A program made the translations under genes and the position numbers. A model generated the notes under the pieces. It was not told the DNA's origin. It was given only the letters and a program-made list of their open reading frames with translations, and did no database searches. DNA of 64,000 bases from Bacillota bacterium (GTDB lineage Bacteria > Bacillota > Sulfobacillia > Sulfobacillales > Sulfobacillaceae). Location: assembly GCA_021841025.1 (NCBI GenBank), contig JAKBWA010000003.1, forward strand, positions 24,356-88,355, given 5' to 3'. Of the stretch, positions 33,542 through 43,528 are shown piece after piece (the first letter of the stretch is position 1; each line of letters opens with the position of its first letter).

Positions 33542-35713
33542 ATGGATCAGGTGAATTCAAGTCATGAACCCTTTTCTAAATTGCGGCACAGGGGTAATCT
33601 GTCGCTCAGAGGCACGCAATTTAGCATGGCGTTACTGGGTTGGATTCTGGGACAAGCTATGATCTATCACCGGCCTGCTCCCTTTTTATGGATTGCACTA
33701 CTGCTAGTGTGGCCAAGATGGCGACACCTCTTCGCCCCACTTATGGCCGGGGGAATCGTGGGCACAGCCGTGGGCATTAATTATTGGTCGGCTCTTCTCG
33801 TGTTGGGATGGGCTTTTAGTGCGCCCATTCCCTTTAGACGCTCGGGTTGGGAATGGACGCGGTGGCCGCTTTTGGGAATAGGCACCGCATCATTGTTTTC
33901 CGTTGGGCACCAGCTCAATATCTTTGACGGAATCATTGCAGCCCTGGTTGCCGCGGGCGGAATATTGCTTTATTGGGCTGCAGAGCGTCAAATTCAGGTG
34001 ATCGACACGGGCGAAGGAGATCAGGGAACATTGATTACGGGACTGGCAGTGATTGGCACGGTCATTGCCGGACTCGAAGGATGGAAGATCGGAGTGATGG
34101 CGCCGGGACTTTTGGTGGGCGGAGTCTTGATTGTGGTGGCAGCCATTTTACAAGGACCCTCAGGAGGAGCTGTTGCCGGAGCCACCTTAGGTCTGACTCT
34201 GGCATTTCGGGGCACAGCACCCGGTCATGAAATCGGTATGCTCGTCACGGGCGGTTTTCTTGCAGGATTATTGGCCGTGTATTCCTGGCGGTTGGCATCT
34301 TTAGGACTGATGTCAGGCATTATCCTGTACGCGGTTCTGATTCAAATGCCCCAAGAATTGACGATGTTCTGGATCTCTTTAGGCATTGCCTCTATAGTTA
34401 TTCAAGCCATTCCGGGATCTGTTGTGGAATTGGGAAAACTATGGGCACGGTTGTTGGTTCAAGGAGATACACCCGATACCTTGCCGTCCCGGCTGCGAAA
34501 AATTGCTGAAGTGATGCAGGAGATGTCCTATGCATTTCGCATTGAAGAGGAAGATCCGCCGCCGGAGACTAACTTAGTGGAAAAAGTGGTGTCGGGCGTG
34601 TGCCGGAAATGTTCGTTGTACCGCACATGCTGGGAAGATGAATTTTACCGCTCATACCGCAGTATTTCAGATCTGATGTCAACGGGTAAATTCGATCTGA
34701 TGTCAACGGGCAAAGAGGAACTGCTCCATTTAGACAATTTAAGGGGAGGGTTAGAAAAGCGCTGTATTCGTCCTGATGCGATCATTCAGTCCGCGAATAT
34801 CCATCTGCAGCGAGAACGGGAACGTGACAGGTTCCGGATGCGCGTGAAAGAGTCGCGAGCTTTAGCTGAGCAGCAATTGAAGGGATTGTCGGACATCATT
34901 CGGGACATGGGAGAGGATTTTGAGAACCACCAATTCCGCGAAGGCGTGAAGAAGATGCCTCCGCGATTGGATTATACCGTCGGGGTGGCGAAAAGGCCTC
35001 GAAGTGGGGGTCTAATTACCGGAGACAGCGATTTAATCCGTGAATTGCCAAAAAACCGGGTGATTTTCGGTTTGTCTGATGGGATGGGGGTAGGCCCGCG
35101 GGCTGCTTGGGAGAGCGGAACAGCCATGGCATTGCTCGAACAACTGCTGGACGCGGGATTTTCGGCCAAACTGGCGATACGGGCGGTTAATACCACGTTG
35201 TTGCTGCGCTCTGTTGAGGACCATTTCGCCACCTTGGATTTGCTTCTGATAGACCGTATTGGCCGTGGTGCCGAACTGATCAAAGTGGCCGCCGCTCCCA
35301 CCTTTTTTTGCCGCAATGGGCGCGTGGAAATAATTCGTTCCCATAGTCTGCCTGTAGGAATTTTGCAAGACGTGTCGGTGGAACCCGTTTACCACACCTT
35401 AAATCCTGGAGATATCTTGGTCATGCTCACCGACGGGGCGCTGGAATCGCAAGATGACAAAGCGGAAGATAGACTCGCACGGTTGTTGAAAGAAATGCAA
35501 GTCATGTCTTTGGACGATTCTCAGACGATGGCAGAAACCATTCTTAGCTATATGCTGGGCCATGACCAAGATGGCCGGGATGATGCTGCTGTCATCGTGA
35601 TTCAAATTCTGGAACATAATCATAAAAAGCGTCCCATGTCAGCTTGGGAGAGGGACGTTAGAGTGAGAGAATGGCAGCGTGTGACGCCTGGCTCTCTGCG
35701 TACGACCTCTTAG
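33542..35713 (+). CDS. spoIIE: SpoIIE, stage II sporulation phosphatase
   Basis: The membrane phosphatase that dephosphorylates SpoIIAA to release sigma-F in the forespore and also acts at the polar septum. The N-terminal ~320 residues are strongly hydrophobic (about ten segments). A middle region has a cysteine-containing stretch (CRKCSLYRTCWEDEFY), and the C-terminal PP2C domain keeps FGLSDGMGVGPRA, MLTDGALES and GRDDAAVIV, with the metal-binding aspartates. It has 723 residues (Bacillus 827). ATG 33542 is favoured; GTG 33530 overlaps the SD. An 8-residue segment (DLMSTGKF) is duplicated in the middle region. Confidence 0.94.
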   Translation: MDQVNSSHEPFSKLRHRGNLSLRGTQFSMALLGWILGQAMIYHRPAPFLWIALLLVWPRWRHLFAPLMAGGIVGTAVGINYWSALLVLGWAFSAPIPFRRSGWEWTRWPLLGIGTASLFSVGHQLNIFDGIIAALVAAGGILLYWAAERQIQVIDTGEGDQGTLITGLAVIGTVIAGLEGWKIGVMAPGLLVGGVLIVVAAILQGPSGGAVAGATLGLTLAFRGTAPGHEIGMLVTGGFLAGLLAVYSWRLASLGLMSGIILYAVLIQMPQELTMFWISLGIASIVIQAIPGSVVELGKLWARLLVQGDTPDTLPSRLRKIAEVMQEMSYAFRIEEEDPPPETNLVEKVVSGVCRKCSLYRTCWEDEFYRSYRSISDLMSTGKFDLMSTGKEELLHLDNLRGGLEKRCIRPDAIIQSANIHLQRERERDRFRMRVKESRALAEQQLKGLSDIIRDMGEDFENHQFREGVKKMPPRLDYTVGVAKRPRSGGLITGDSDLIRELPKNRVIFGLSDGMGVGPRAAWESGTAMALLEQLLDAGFSAKLAIRAVNTTLLLRSVEDHFATLDLLLIDRIGRGAELIKVAAAPTFFCRNGRVEIIRSHSLPVGILQDVSVEPVYHTLNPGDILVMLTDGALESQDDKAEDRLARLLKEMQVMSLDDSQTMAETILSYMLGHDQDGRDDAAVIVIQILEHNHKKRPMSAWERDVRVREWQRVTPGSLRTTS
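34670..34717 (+). repeat. 24-bp tandem duplication inside spoIIE
   Basis: Two adjacent 24-base units share GATCTGATGTCAACGGG (starting 34670 and 34694) and encode DLMSTGKF then DLMSTGKE. The reading frame is kept. Confidence 0.9.
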
Positions 35714-36052
35714 AGCCATTTATGTCTTCTGAGGCTTGTCTCAAAAACTGCCCAAGAGTTCTGCATCACCCACATGACGTGTAAAGAGACCTCAGGTGCC
35801 AATCAACCTGGCGAACCTATTCATGACGAACGAAAAATGAAAAGGGAAGAAGGAAGCCAACCTGCAGCTGGATAACGTCCAATATTGTGCTTTACAATAA
35901 AAAAAAGACGTGCCTGGATGCTATCGTCCCCGCCCTAATAGACCAGGTGCGGGGGCTGAACGAGGCAGAATGCTACAGAGAGGCAAACCCTGTATCATAG
36001 TGATCGTCCAAAAGTCTCCAAAAAAGCGTCAAGGAAAAGGACGGGTTGTGCC
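35714..36052. other. Intergenic region between spoIIE and tilS
   Basis: No clear gene. One frame reads LDAIVPALIDQVRGLNEAE between about 35905 and 35999 and ends in a stop. It has no start or SD and could be a remnant, but I cannot assign it. Confidence 0.4.
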
Positions 36053-37417
36053 GTGGAAGTCTCTCAACTGGAAGATCTGTTTTTAGAGCGGCTGGAACGT
36101 CTTTGCCCACTATCCTCTCCTCTAGTTGTGGGTGTCAGTGGGGGAAAGGACTCCATGGCATTATTGACATTGTTGGTTAATGTGCACAACAGATGGCCCG
36201 TGAGGGTGGTCCCGGTGCATGTAGATCATGGCATCCGTCCCCGGTCCTTCGAAGACGCCTTGTTTGTGGAGAGAACTGTGCGCGAGCTTTTGGGGCTCGA
36301 CGTGGTTCAAGAGCACATTCAAATCACGCCTCACAGAGGAGAGTCGATGGAGATGGCTGCGCGCCGTGAGCGCTATGCTGTCTTGGAGGAACATCGCCGC
36401 CGGTTAGGTCCTCACAGCCTCATTGCCGTAGCTCATCATCGCCGTGATCAGGCAGAAACGGTGCTGATGCGTGTTGTGAACGGCACGGCGATCCAGGGAT
36501 TGCAAGGAATGCGGGCAAAAAACGGAAATATAATTCGGCCATTGTTAAATTTTTCTCCCGATTGGCTTTACCAATATCTCCAACAGACCCAGGTTCCCTG
36601 GTGTGAAGATGAGTCTAATCTGGATACCCGATTTTTGCGCAACCGTATTCGCTGGGAGTTGTTGCCGCTGTTGACCGACCGCTTCAATCCGCAAATTGAG
36701 GAAGCGTTAGCCGCTCTGGCCGAAAGGGCGCAAGAATCCTATGCATTGGTGCACGAAGAGACCCTGGCCTTTCTAACTCAGGTTCGAATCCATTGGGATC
36801 AAGACGTCATGATTCTGCCCGAAGAATTCGGCGTCTTAAAGACGGCGGTTCAGGCCGATATTTTTGAAACCGTGGCTGAAACCTTACACTTGCGGGTCAA
36901 CCGCAGCCATATTCTTCAAGCGATAAAGGGTCAAGCGAACTGGCCGGGCGGGGTGCGAATTTCCCGTGACAATAAAGGGCAGTGGGTCATAATCCGCCAT
37001 TCCTTTCCCGGTGCCAGACATTTACTATGGCCGGAGCAAATTCTGCCCGAACAAGGGGCGGTAGATATCCTTCCCCAGGGACAACTTGTCATTGCCTTAA
37101 CCCATTTTGCGGGGGCCGTAAAGGGTCTGGTTGCTATTGACAAACGCAGATGGCCCAGACTTATGGCCAGAGTCTGGCGCTATGGAGACCGGATCGAGCC
37201 TTTGGGCATGAAAGGCCATCACAAAAAAGTGAGTGACGTGTTTATCGATAATAAGGTGCCACGTCATATGCGCCAGTTTTGGCCCATGATTGTGAGTGCG
37301 GAGGATCCTGACCTGGTGCTCGGCATTGCAGGTATTATGACGGCGGAAAATGCCCGTTGCCATATGGGTGCCATTTGTACGCAGATTCGTTACGTGAATG
37401 AGGATTTACCCTTCTGA
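36053..37417 (+). CDS. tilS: tRNA(Ile)-lysidine synthetase
   Basis: Modifies C34 of tRNA-Ile(CAU) to lysidine so that it reads AUA. The PP-loop is VVGVSGGKDSMALL, followed by PVHVDHGIRPRS, ARRERY and the HHRRDQAETVLMRV segment. The C-terminal TilS domain is present (WRYGDRIEPLGMKGHHKKVS to VSAEDPDLVLGIAGI). It has 454 residues, a normal size. GTG 36053 is the start; SD weak (AAAGGAC). In Bacillus hprT and ftsH follow directly; here neither does. Confidence 0.95.
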   Translation: MEVSQLEDLFLERLERLCPLSSPLVVGVSGGKDSMALLTLLVNVHNRWPVRVVPVHVDHGIRPRSFEDALFVERTVRELLGLDVVQEHIQITPHRGESMEMAARRERYAVLEEHRRRLGPHSLIAVAHHRRDQAETVLMRVVNGTAIQGLQGMRAKNGNIIRPLLNFSPDWLYQYLQQTQVPWCEDESNLDTRFLRNRIRWELLPLLTDRFNPQIEEALAALAERAQESYALVHEETLAFLTQVRIHWDQDVMILPEEFGVLKTAVQADIFETVAETLHLRVNRSHILQAIKGQANWPGGVRISRDNKGQWVIIRHSFPGARHLLWPEQILPEQGAVDILPQGQLVIALTHFAGAVKGLVAIDKRRWPRLMARVWRYGDRIEPLGMKGHHKKVSDVFIDNKVPRHMRQFWPMIVSAEDPDLVLGIAGIMTAENARCHMGAICTQIRYVNEDLPF

Positions 37418-38100
37418 TGATGGGAAAAATTCCTCGCTGTCCTTTTGTGCCGCGTGAGATGGTGAAATTCGTGTTGTGGTTCTTTGAGAGAACTCATTTC
37501 CCATAATACCTTCCGCATGGATTGAAGATGGGGCTTTGTATCGGGGATTACTGGCATGAGCGCGTTTGGCCCAATCGCCTCGGTTTTCCCAATTTTATCA
37601 TGCTTCCCTCTCGTCCTCATCTCCGGTTAACCTGTCCTGGATGATGAGGGATTCTCGTCCAATCGACGACAATCCCATCATTTTTGTGCGGAAATTGACA
37701 CCACGCTACGACGGAGAATCCCATGCAAAAAATTGGTCTAAGAAGGTACCTGGGCCACTCGAGAAGCCTGGGAATCTAGCTATGCTAGCGAATTGCGGGG
37801 TTGCTTAATGGGGTAGCCATAAAATACAGGCACAGTGATCCTTCAAATTAGGCTGAGGGGATCATGTTAACGGAACAGCAGCCATTTCTGTATTCTCTGA
37901 ACTGCGTGATCGCTTTGATTGACCACGAATACAGAAAAAAAGAGAATTTATGACAACACAAATGTCTATAACATTTAATTAAACAGGAATAATATTTAAA
38001 TGACAATTGATATTAGTCGAATATATTTTAATCAAGCGCATGCTATAATTTAAATGTGTTGGAATTGGCTGAATTTAGTGGATGAATGGAGGGAAAATTC
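37418..38100. other. AT-rich intergenic region upstream of the solute-binding pseudogene
   Basis: The right third is very AT-rich and carries an extended -10 promoter (38041-38049). A 10-bp inverted repeat TTCTGTATTC / GAATACAGAA lies at 37886-37895 and 37927-37936. An 80-codon frame at 37566-37808 is not coding-like. This region begins a ~14-kb insertion relative to the Bacillus order. Confidence 0.5.
38041..38049 (+). promoter_or_regulatory. Extended -10 promoter of the solute-binding protein
   Basis: TGCTATAAT is a perfect extended -10; no good -35 was found 17 bases upstream. Confidence 0.5.
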
Positions 38101-39119
38101 TTGCGTATTCGGACTATTGCCAGTCTAAGTTCTGCATTGTTTGGCTCTGCAGCATTGCTGTCAGCTTGTGGCGCGCCCACACACCGGCAGCTCAAAAGAA
38201 ACCTGCTGTGCCCAACGTTGCGACTATAGCCCTGGCTCCTCAGGTGTCTCTCAACTGGTGGTTCTCCATCATGGCAAATACCGCGTATAGCGACTATAAC
38301 ATGACAGCAAATTATATGATGTATATGCCTTTAATTCAGTTTACTACCAAAGACCAGGTAGATTATGCCAGATCCTTGGCGAAAAATGTGTCCAACAACG
38401 CGTCCGGTACTGTCTATAAGATTACCTTGCATAAGAAATGGCATTGGTCGAATGGACGCCCAGTGACCGCTGAGGATGTGGCTTGGACCATAAAATTCTT
38501 GGAATATGTCTCATCCGGAAAATCGCCGTGGAATTATGGCGGGGCTGGAATCGGAGGATTGCCTGTACGCTGGAAGAGCGTGAAAGTGACCGGTCCCGAT
38601 TCTTTGATTGTGACTCTAAACAAACCGTCGAATCCTGATTGGTTTATCCACAATGGTTTAGGGCAAGTCATGCCGGTCCCTAAAAGTGTATGGGACATTC
38701 ACCACAGTCTGAAAAATGAGGCGAACTTCATCAAAACGGTTTCCAACCAGCCCTCTTCGAAGTACTACAAGGTGGTAGACGGACCTTTTTATTATGCGCC
38801 TAGTCTCTCTAAACCCAACAACGAATATTGGACGTTTATCCCCAATCCTCACTATGATGGTCATAAAGCAACCCTATCGAAAGTTATCTCCAATACCATG
38901 AATCGATTGATTGCGCAAACCTATGCTCCTGGCACGCCGTCAGAGGTCGCCCGAGCGATGAATAATTATCAAAGCTATGCCGCTCACCACTTCCCTGTCT
39001 TGTGGATGCCTTGGACTGCTCAGTTTGGTGAGACGGCAACCTATTTACATGGAGTGAATCGCTGGTATAACCCAATTACTGCGTTGAATGCCCCCAATCA
39101 TTGGACTATTAGCCAATGA
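38101..39119 (+). pseudogene. Peptide/nickel-type ABC solute-binding lipoprotein (SBP family 5), frameshifted and internally deleted
   Basis: TTG 38101, 7 bases after GGAGGG, opens a lipoprotein signal peptide (MRIRTIASL ... ALLSACG, lipobox cysteine 23) in frame 1, which stops at 38229. The rest of the protein is in another frame from about 38195 (KPAVPNVATIALAPQ), so one frameshift separates signal and body. The body has the family 5 features YKITLHKKWHWSNGRPVTAE and DVAWTIKF, but jumps from HKATLSKVI to a C-terminal segment (PSEVARAMNNYQSYAAHHFP), so about 200 residues of the usual 500-600 are missing. No permease or ATPase genes are adjacent. Confidence 0.8.
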
Positions 39120-40068
39120 CGCCGACGGCAGAGCCAAACTTAGCATTAATTAAGAGGCTTCTTCAGCGAGTTGGGCTTTGGAACAAATGACGATCGCCAT
39201 CGTGTTTTAGGAGCTGCAGAACTGAATGTTGGTTAACGCCTTTCTCAGAAAGAGGAAGGCGTATTGAGAGAATATTCTTATGTATTAGACCGGTCAATAA
39301 CGAGACGTCTTCCTCTTGTGATCGAAAGCTCTTGCGCCCGGGCTTTACTCCTCCTTCCTTTGGCGCGGTGTGGCTCTTTTTGGCATTGTTGATGACGCAT
39401 AGATCCCGTAGAAAATGTGCCGTAATGCAGACTTTGATATATGACTCTGGATGAGAATCGTTAGCGATTCGGTTTTCGGCGCGGCAAACCTGAGTTTATT
39501 ACCACCGTGTTCTGTCTCATGCTGATCTTGCCTTCGTTGCGAACATGAATTGCCGCTATGCTGGCCGAAATAATGGGCAGGAAAGGCGAGTAGCCGGATG
39601 GAGCTCGCAAGCATCGACTGTCCGGTGTGATGCATAAGCCCAGAATTCATCGTATTGGGGGATAAGTGACGAAGAGCCGGTTCTTCACAAAGTGAAACGC
39701 TGAAACACGGTAGTAAGAGGGTGGGGGGTTAGTTATGTCATAGTGCTGATTTGAGTACGCTGTCCTTGGTGTTTTCTTTCCGGAAGACGTCGCTAGTAGC
39801 CCCAACGAGCCACTAACAGGGGACTACCATGCAATCGACTGAAGTATCTAGGATTTGCCCGGCATTTGCATACACAATTCGTGTCAAATAACGGCTTTTG
39901 ACAAAAAACGCTACATAAGAGGGGACAGGATGTCCTCTCAACGCACGATTGTGCTGGATCGCAAGGGACGCGTATTTTATATTTAGCGATGTTAATTTTA
40001 TCTATCCCAATTAACTAGTGTCCTGGTTCTAACTCCGGCATCGCATATCTCATTGAGGAGGTGAAAAA
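39120..40068. other. Long intergenic region upstream of the oxidase operon
   Basis: A hairpin (CGCCTT/AAGGCG near 39239-39263) lies after the pseudogene. Near the right end are an inverted repeat (TGTCAAA 39882-39888, TTTGACA 39897-39903), a second hairpin (about 39917-39941) and an 18-codon frame with an SD (MSSQRTIVLDRKGRVFYI, ATG at 39930). A minus-strand frame at 39345-39650 is not convincing. The oxidase promoter was not identified. Confidence 0.45.
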
Positions 40069-40707
40069 GTGGCGGAACGTACTCCTGGCGAAATGACGGA
40101 ACCAGAAACTCCTGATTGGAGCCGGCGTCAATTTCTCTGGGGTCTGGGAGGTCTTGCCGCTGTTGGTGCAGTCTCTTTATTTGGGCGCCAAGCACTCGTA
40201 TCAGCGGCGCGGTCGATTTTTGGATCCCCTATTACGACCGGGGCAGTGAACTTATATGCCTTTGACTATTATTATGTGCCCAATTACATGGTGTGGCGTG
40301 TTGGCGACCAGATGGACGTGACATTTCAAAATCAAAGTCACACGCACTGGCATGAATGGACAATCGGTCGGCATGTAAATGAAGCATATTTCCAAGCATT
40401 TGGCGAATTGCCTGCGGATGCCTGGAAAGTGGATTTCTGGGATGGGGTACCGGTAACTCTAAGCAACCCCTACAAGATCGATAACTTTGTTCCCAACAAA
40501 GCGCTGGTGACGTACAAGGGGCCAAAATCTCTCTACAATATCACCTCCGGCGGAGACTTTAGTCCGACCCTGAAACCTGGTGGCAGCCTGAACCTTTCTT
40601 TCCGAGTTCCCGATAAGCCGGGAATCTGGGACTTCGGCTGCTTTGTCCAACAATACATTCACTACCGTACGGGCATGCGCGGAGTTATCAAAATTGTCAA
40701 GGCATGA
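40069..40707 (+). CDS. Tat-exported blue-copper (cupredoxin) protein
   Basis: A 212-residue protein with a twin-arginine signal (SRRQFLWGLGGLAAVGAVSL) and a cupredoxin domain. Copper ligands are probably the histidine in THWHEW and the C-terminal loop Cys-His-Met of GCFVQQYIHYRTGM. It is likely a periplasmic-side electron carrier or a subunit of the oxidase encoded directly downstream. Rusticyanin and sulfocyanin of acidophiles have this kind of role; I cannot say it is either. GTG 40069 follows GAGGAGGTG. First gene of the oxidase operon. Confidence 0.83.
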   Translation: MAERTPGEMTEPETPDWSRRQFLWGLGGLAAVGAVSLFGRQALVSAARSIFGSPITTGAVNLYAFDYYYVPNYMVWRVGDQMDVTFQNQSHTHWHEWTIGRHVNEAYFQAFGELPADAWKVDFWDGVPVTLSNPYKIDNFVPNKALVTYKGPKSLYNITSGGDFSPTLKPGGSLNLSFRVPDKPGIWDFGCFVQQYIHYRTGMRGVIKIVKA

Positions 40708-40735
40708 CCAACGAGGCTTAGAAGGGGTGAGGTGA

Positions 40736-41554
40736 GTGGAGAGTATAATTTTCGGAATAGTCTGGATTGTATTATCGGTCATTGGGGAGTGGGCTGCCAG
40801 AATTCTTATTAACCATGATCCGTTATACTACACGGCGTCCAATATTGGATTAATGGTGGAGCATGCATTCGATTTTATTCTGGTGGTTTTACTTCCGATC
40901 TTTGCATTCGTGGTTGTGAGCTTTATCTGGACGATGGTGCGATTTCGGGTAAAAAAAGGTGAAAGACCGCAGTTGCCCAAACATTGGACAAAAAGCAACA
41001 GGTGGTTTGTCGGTATTTGGATCATGGGCAGCATCCTGGTGAACCTCATGTTTGTTCTTCACCCCACTACAACGGCGACGGAACATTTTTTTGCCTTGGA
41101 ACAGCCTTCGGCACCCCAAAACCGTCACGCTATTGTGGTGGATGTGACGGCAAGACAATGGGAATGGATCTTCAGTTATCCCCAATACGGCCTGACCCAA
41201 ACCCTCAATGCGAACGGACAGGACATGCTCGAACTTCCGGTGAATCGAACCGTGAAGCTGGTGCTGCGTTCTTATGATCCATATCATACCTATGACCAGT
41301 ATGCTGATGTGATTCATAGCTTTTGGGTTCCTTCCTGGGGTATTAAAGAAGATGTGATTCCGGGCGAGACGAGAATCCTTTATATTACTCCAACCAAAAT
41401 CACGTCCTTCTCGCAAAATCCTATGAGCCGTGTTCAATGCGCAGAAGTGTGCGGTCCGGGACATCCCTGGATGGAGGCGCCTTTAAATGTCGTGAGCCAG
41501 TCGACGTTTACGCGTTGGATTGCCCAGCAAAAAGCTTTGCAGAGCAAAGGTTAA
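40736..41554 (+). CDS. coxB: Cytochrome c oxidase subunit II (CuA)
   Basis: A 272-residue membrane-anchored subunit that carries the binuclear CuA centre accepting electrons. It has three hydrophobic segments (about residues 4-22, 42-65 and 90-107) instead of the usual two. The CuA ligands are intact: DVIHSFWVPSWGIKEDVIPG for the first histidine, and CAEVCGPGHPWM for Cys-Cys-His-Met. The segment ARQWEWIFSYP matches the conserved aromatic region. GTG 40736 lies close behind AAGGGGTGAGG, 28 bases after the cupredoxin gene. Confidence 0.94.
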   Translation: MESIIFGIVWIVLSVIGEWAARILINHDPLYYTASNIGLMVEHAFDFILVVLLPIFAFVVVSFIWTMVRFRVKKGERPQLPKHWTKSNRWFVGIWIMGSILVNLMFVLHPTTTATEHFFALEQPSAPQNRHAIVVDVTARQWEWIFSYPQYGLTQTLNANGQDMLELPVNRTVKLVLRSYDPYHTYDQYADVIHSFWVPSWGIKEDVIPGETRILYITPTKITSFSQNPMSRVQCAEVCGPGHPWMEAPLNVVSQSTFTRWIAQQKALQSKG

Positions 41555-41611
41555 AGACCAGAGAGAACGCACTAATTTTGGATAAATTCTTGAAGTTAAG
41601 GAGGGATACTT

Positions 41612-43528
41612 TTGGCGCAGACGCTGAGCACCCCGTCTTCCGCTCCCAGCCCTTCAACACGCCGGGCTCCCATGCCCCCGGTGTTGCGAGGATTTCTTTG
41701 GGCGGCGGTTGGGTTTTTGATATTGAACATTGTGGTAGATGTTGTGGATCCATTTCGGGGCCATCCTTTTGTCACGGGGCCTTCAGCGACTATTGGCTGG
41801 GTCGGGGCGCTAGTCGGATGGCTTCTTGGAGTGGGCGCCTTTGAAGGTGTGGCATTACCGTTGTTTGGGTATCCATCCCGCTGGACAGAAAGGACGACGG
41901 GGTGGAGACGGTATTTCGAGTACAGCACGGATCACAAAGTCATCGGTTTGCAATATCTGGGATCGGCCATGGGCGGATTTCTTATTGCTGGACTCGTGGC
42001 CATGCTGATGCGTTGGGAATTGATGAGTGCTCACCTGACGATTTTCCATTATCCTACCAATTATTTGACCGCCGTGGGAATTCACGGCACGATCATGATG
42101 TTTTCCGTCGCCAACGTGGCGCTTTTGGGTGGGTTCGGCAATTACATGGTGCCGATTATGATAGGAGCCCGCGGTACGGCATTTCCGAAATTGTCGGGTA
42201 TTAGCGTGTGGTTGGTTCCGGCGGGGATTCTAACGGTTTTGTTCAGCCCGCTATTAGGCGCGTGGACCACAGGGTGGAGAGGCTACCAGCCTTTAGCGGC
42301 GCAAGATCCCAATGGCATTCTGTTTTATTACCTAGGCGTTGCCGCCTTGACAACCTCCACCTTTATCGTGGCGCTCAACATGGTGACCACCGTGATGTTT
42401 CGCCGTGCTCCCGGCATGACCTGGGGTCGTCTTCCTCTCTTTGCCTGGGGGCAGGTCACCGTGGGGTTGTTGGTTCTGATCTGGATTCCAGAAATTCAAG
42501 CCACATTTGTCATGGGCCTGTTGGAAAAACTGGTGCCTTTCAACTTTTTCACGGCCACCGGCAGTGTGTTAAGTTATCTTGAGCTATTTTGGATATTTGG
42601 ACACCCGGAAGTCTACATGATAGCGGTGCCAGTGTTTGCTTTGTGGAACGAAATTATTCCCGTCATGTCGCAAAAGTCCTTGTTCGCCCGGGAATGGGCA
42701 GTCATTGGTCTGGTGTTTGTGATGCTTTTGTCGGGACTGGTGTGGGCGCACCATCTCTTTACCAATATGCGAAACAGTGAGATTCTGCCGTTCGCGTTTT
42801 TCACAGAAATGATTTCCATCCCTACCGGATTTGCCTACATGGCTGGCATAGGTACGATGTGGAAAGGCCACGTGCGGCTGACCACTCCCATGTTGCTTGT
42901 GTTAATGAGTATGTTCAATTTTCTCATTGGCGGCTTGACCGGAGTGTTTTTGGCCGATCCGATTGTCAACATGCAATTGCATGACACGTTTTGGGTTGTG
43001 GGTCATTTCCATTACACTGTCATTGGCAGTATCGTGTTCACGGGCCTGGCAGCAGTATATTATTGGTTGCCGAAGATGTCGGGTCGTATGTACAGCGAGT
43101 TTTGGGGAAAGTTTTTGGCTATTGCCCTCTTTCTCTTTTTCAATGCGACTTTCAGCCAGTTCTTCCTATTAGGGTTGCATGGAATGAACCGTTGGGTACC
43201 GGCGTATCCCCGATATCTCCAGCCAATGAATTTTGAAGTGTCGATTTTCGCCTTCCTCTTAGGTCTGGCTTTTGTGGCACAATTTGTTCACATTATTTGG
43301 GCATGGAGAAAGGGTGCTAAAGCGCCTGAGAATCCTTGGCAGGCCAGAACTCCAGAGTGGTTCACTTCATCTCCGCCTCCGCGCGACAATTTCCCGGTAC
43401 AGCCTGAGATTGTGTCCAGCTTGTATATTTATGGCGCGGAACAGCCTGTTGCTGTTCATATGAGTGCGGAGCAAGAACTTGCTGCGGCCCGGGATTCAAA
43501 TGAAGGAGGCGAACATCCCCATGGCTAG
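41612..43528 (+). CDS. coxA: Heme-copper oxidase subunit I
   Basis: The catalytic subunit, 638 residues, that reduces oxygen at the heme-CuB site and pumps protons. It contains GIHGTIMMF (heme histidine), GHPEVYMIAVP (CuB histidine cross-linked to tyrosine), WAHHLF (two CuB histidines) and GHFHYTVIG (heme ligands). About 14 membrane segments are predicted. The first ~85 residues form an N-terminal extension with two extra hydrophobic segments before the usual start (STDHKVIGLQYLG). TTG 41612 follows AAGGAGGG. GHPEVYMIAVP departs from the common PEVYILILP. Confidence 0.95.
   Translation: MAQTLSTPSSAPSPSTRRAPMPPVLRGFLWAAVGFLILNIVVDVVDPFRGHPFVTGPSATIGWVGALVGWLLGVGAFEGVALPLFGYPSRWTERTTGWRRYFEYSTDHKVIGLQYLGSAMGGFLIAGLVAMLMRWELMSAHLTIFHYPTNYLTAVGIHGTIMMFSVANVALLGGFGNYMVPIMIGARGTAFPKLSGISVWLVPAGILTVLFSPLLGAWTTGWRGYQPLAAQDPNGILFYYLGVAALTTSTFIVALNMVTTVMFRRAPGMTWGRLPLFAWGQVTVGLLVLIWIPEIQATFVMGLLEKLVPFNFFTATGSVLSYLELFWIFGHPEVYMIAVPVFALWNEIIPVMSQKSLFAREWAVIGLVFVMLLSGLVWAHHLFTNMRNSEILPFAFFTEMISIPTGFAYMAGIGTMWKGHVRLTTPMLLVLMSMFNFLIGGLTGVFLADPIVNMQLHDTFWVVGHFHYTVIGSIVFTGLAAVYYWLPKMSGRMYSEFWGKFLAIALFLFFNATFSQFFLLGLHGMNRWVPAYPRYLQPMNFEVSIFAFLLGLAFVAQFVHIIWAWRKGAKAPENPWQARTPEWFTSSPPPRDNFPVQPEIVSSLYIYGAEQPVAVHMSAEQELAAARDSNEGGEHPHG

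Noticed and set aside
35880..36000. Frame reading LDAIVPALIDQVRGLNEAE before tilS
   Set aside because: Looks protein-like over ~35 codons but has no start, no SD and no family I can name; not enough to call.
37566..37808. 80-codon frame after tilS
   Set aside because: No SD and non-protein-like composition in a region with stops in all other frames.
39345..39650. 101-codon minus-strand frame
   Set aside because: No SD, no domain, low similarity to real protein composition.
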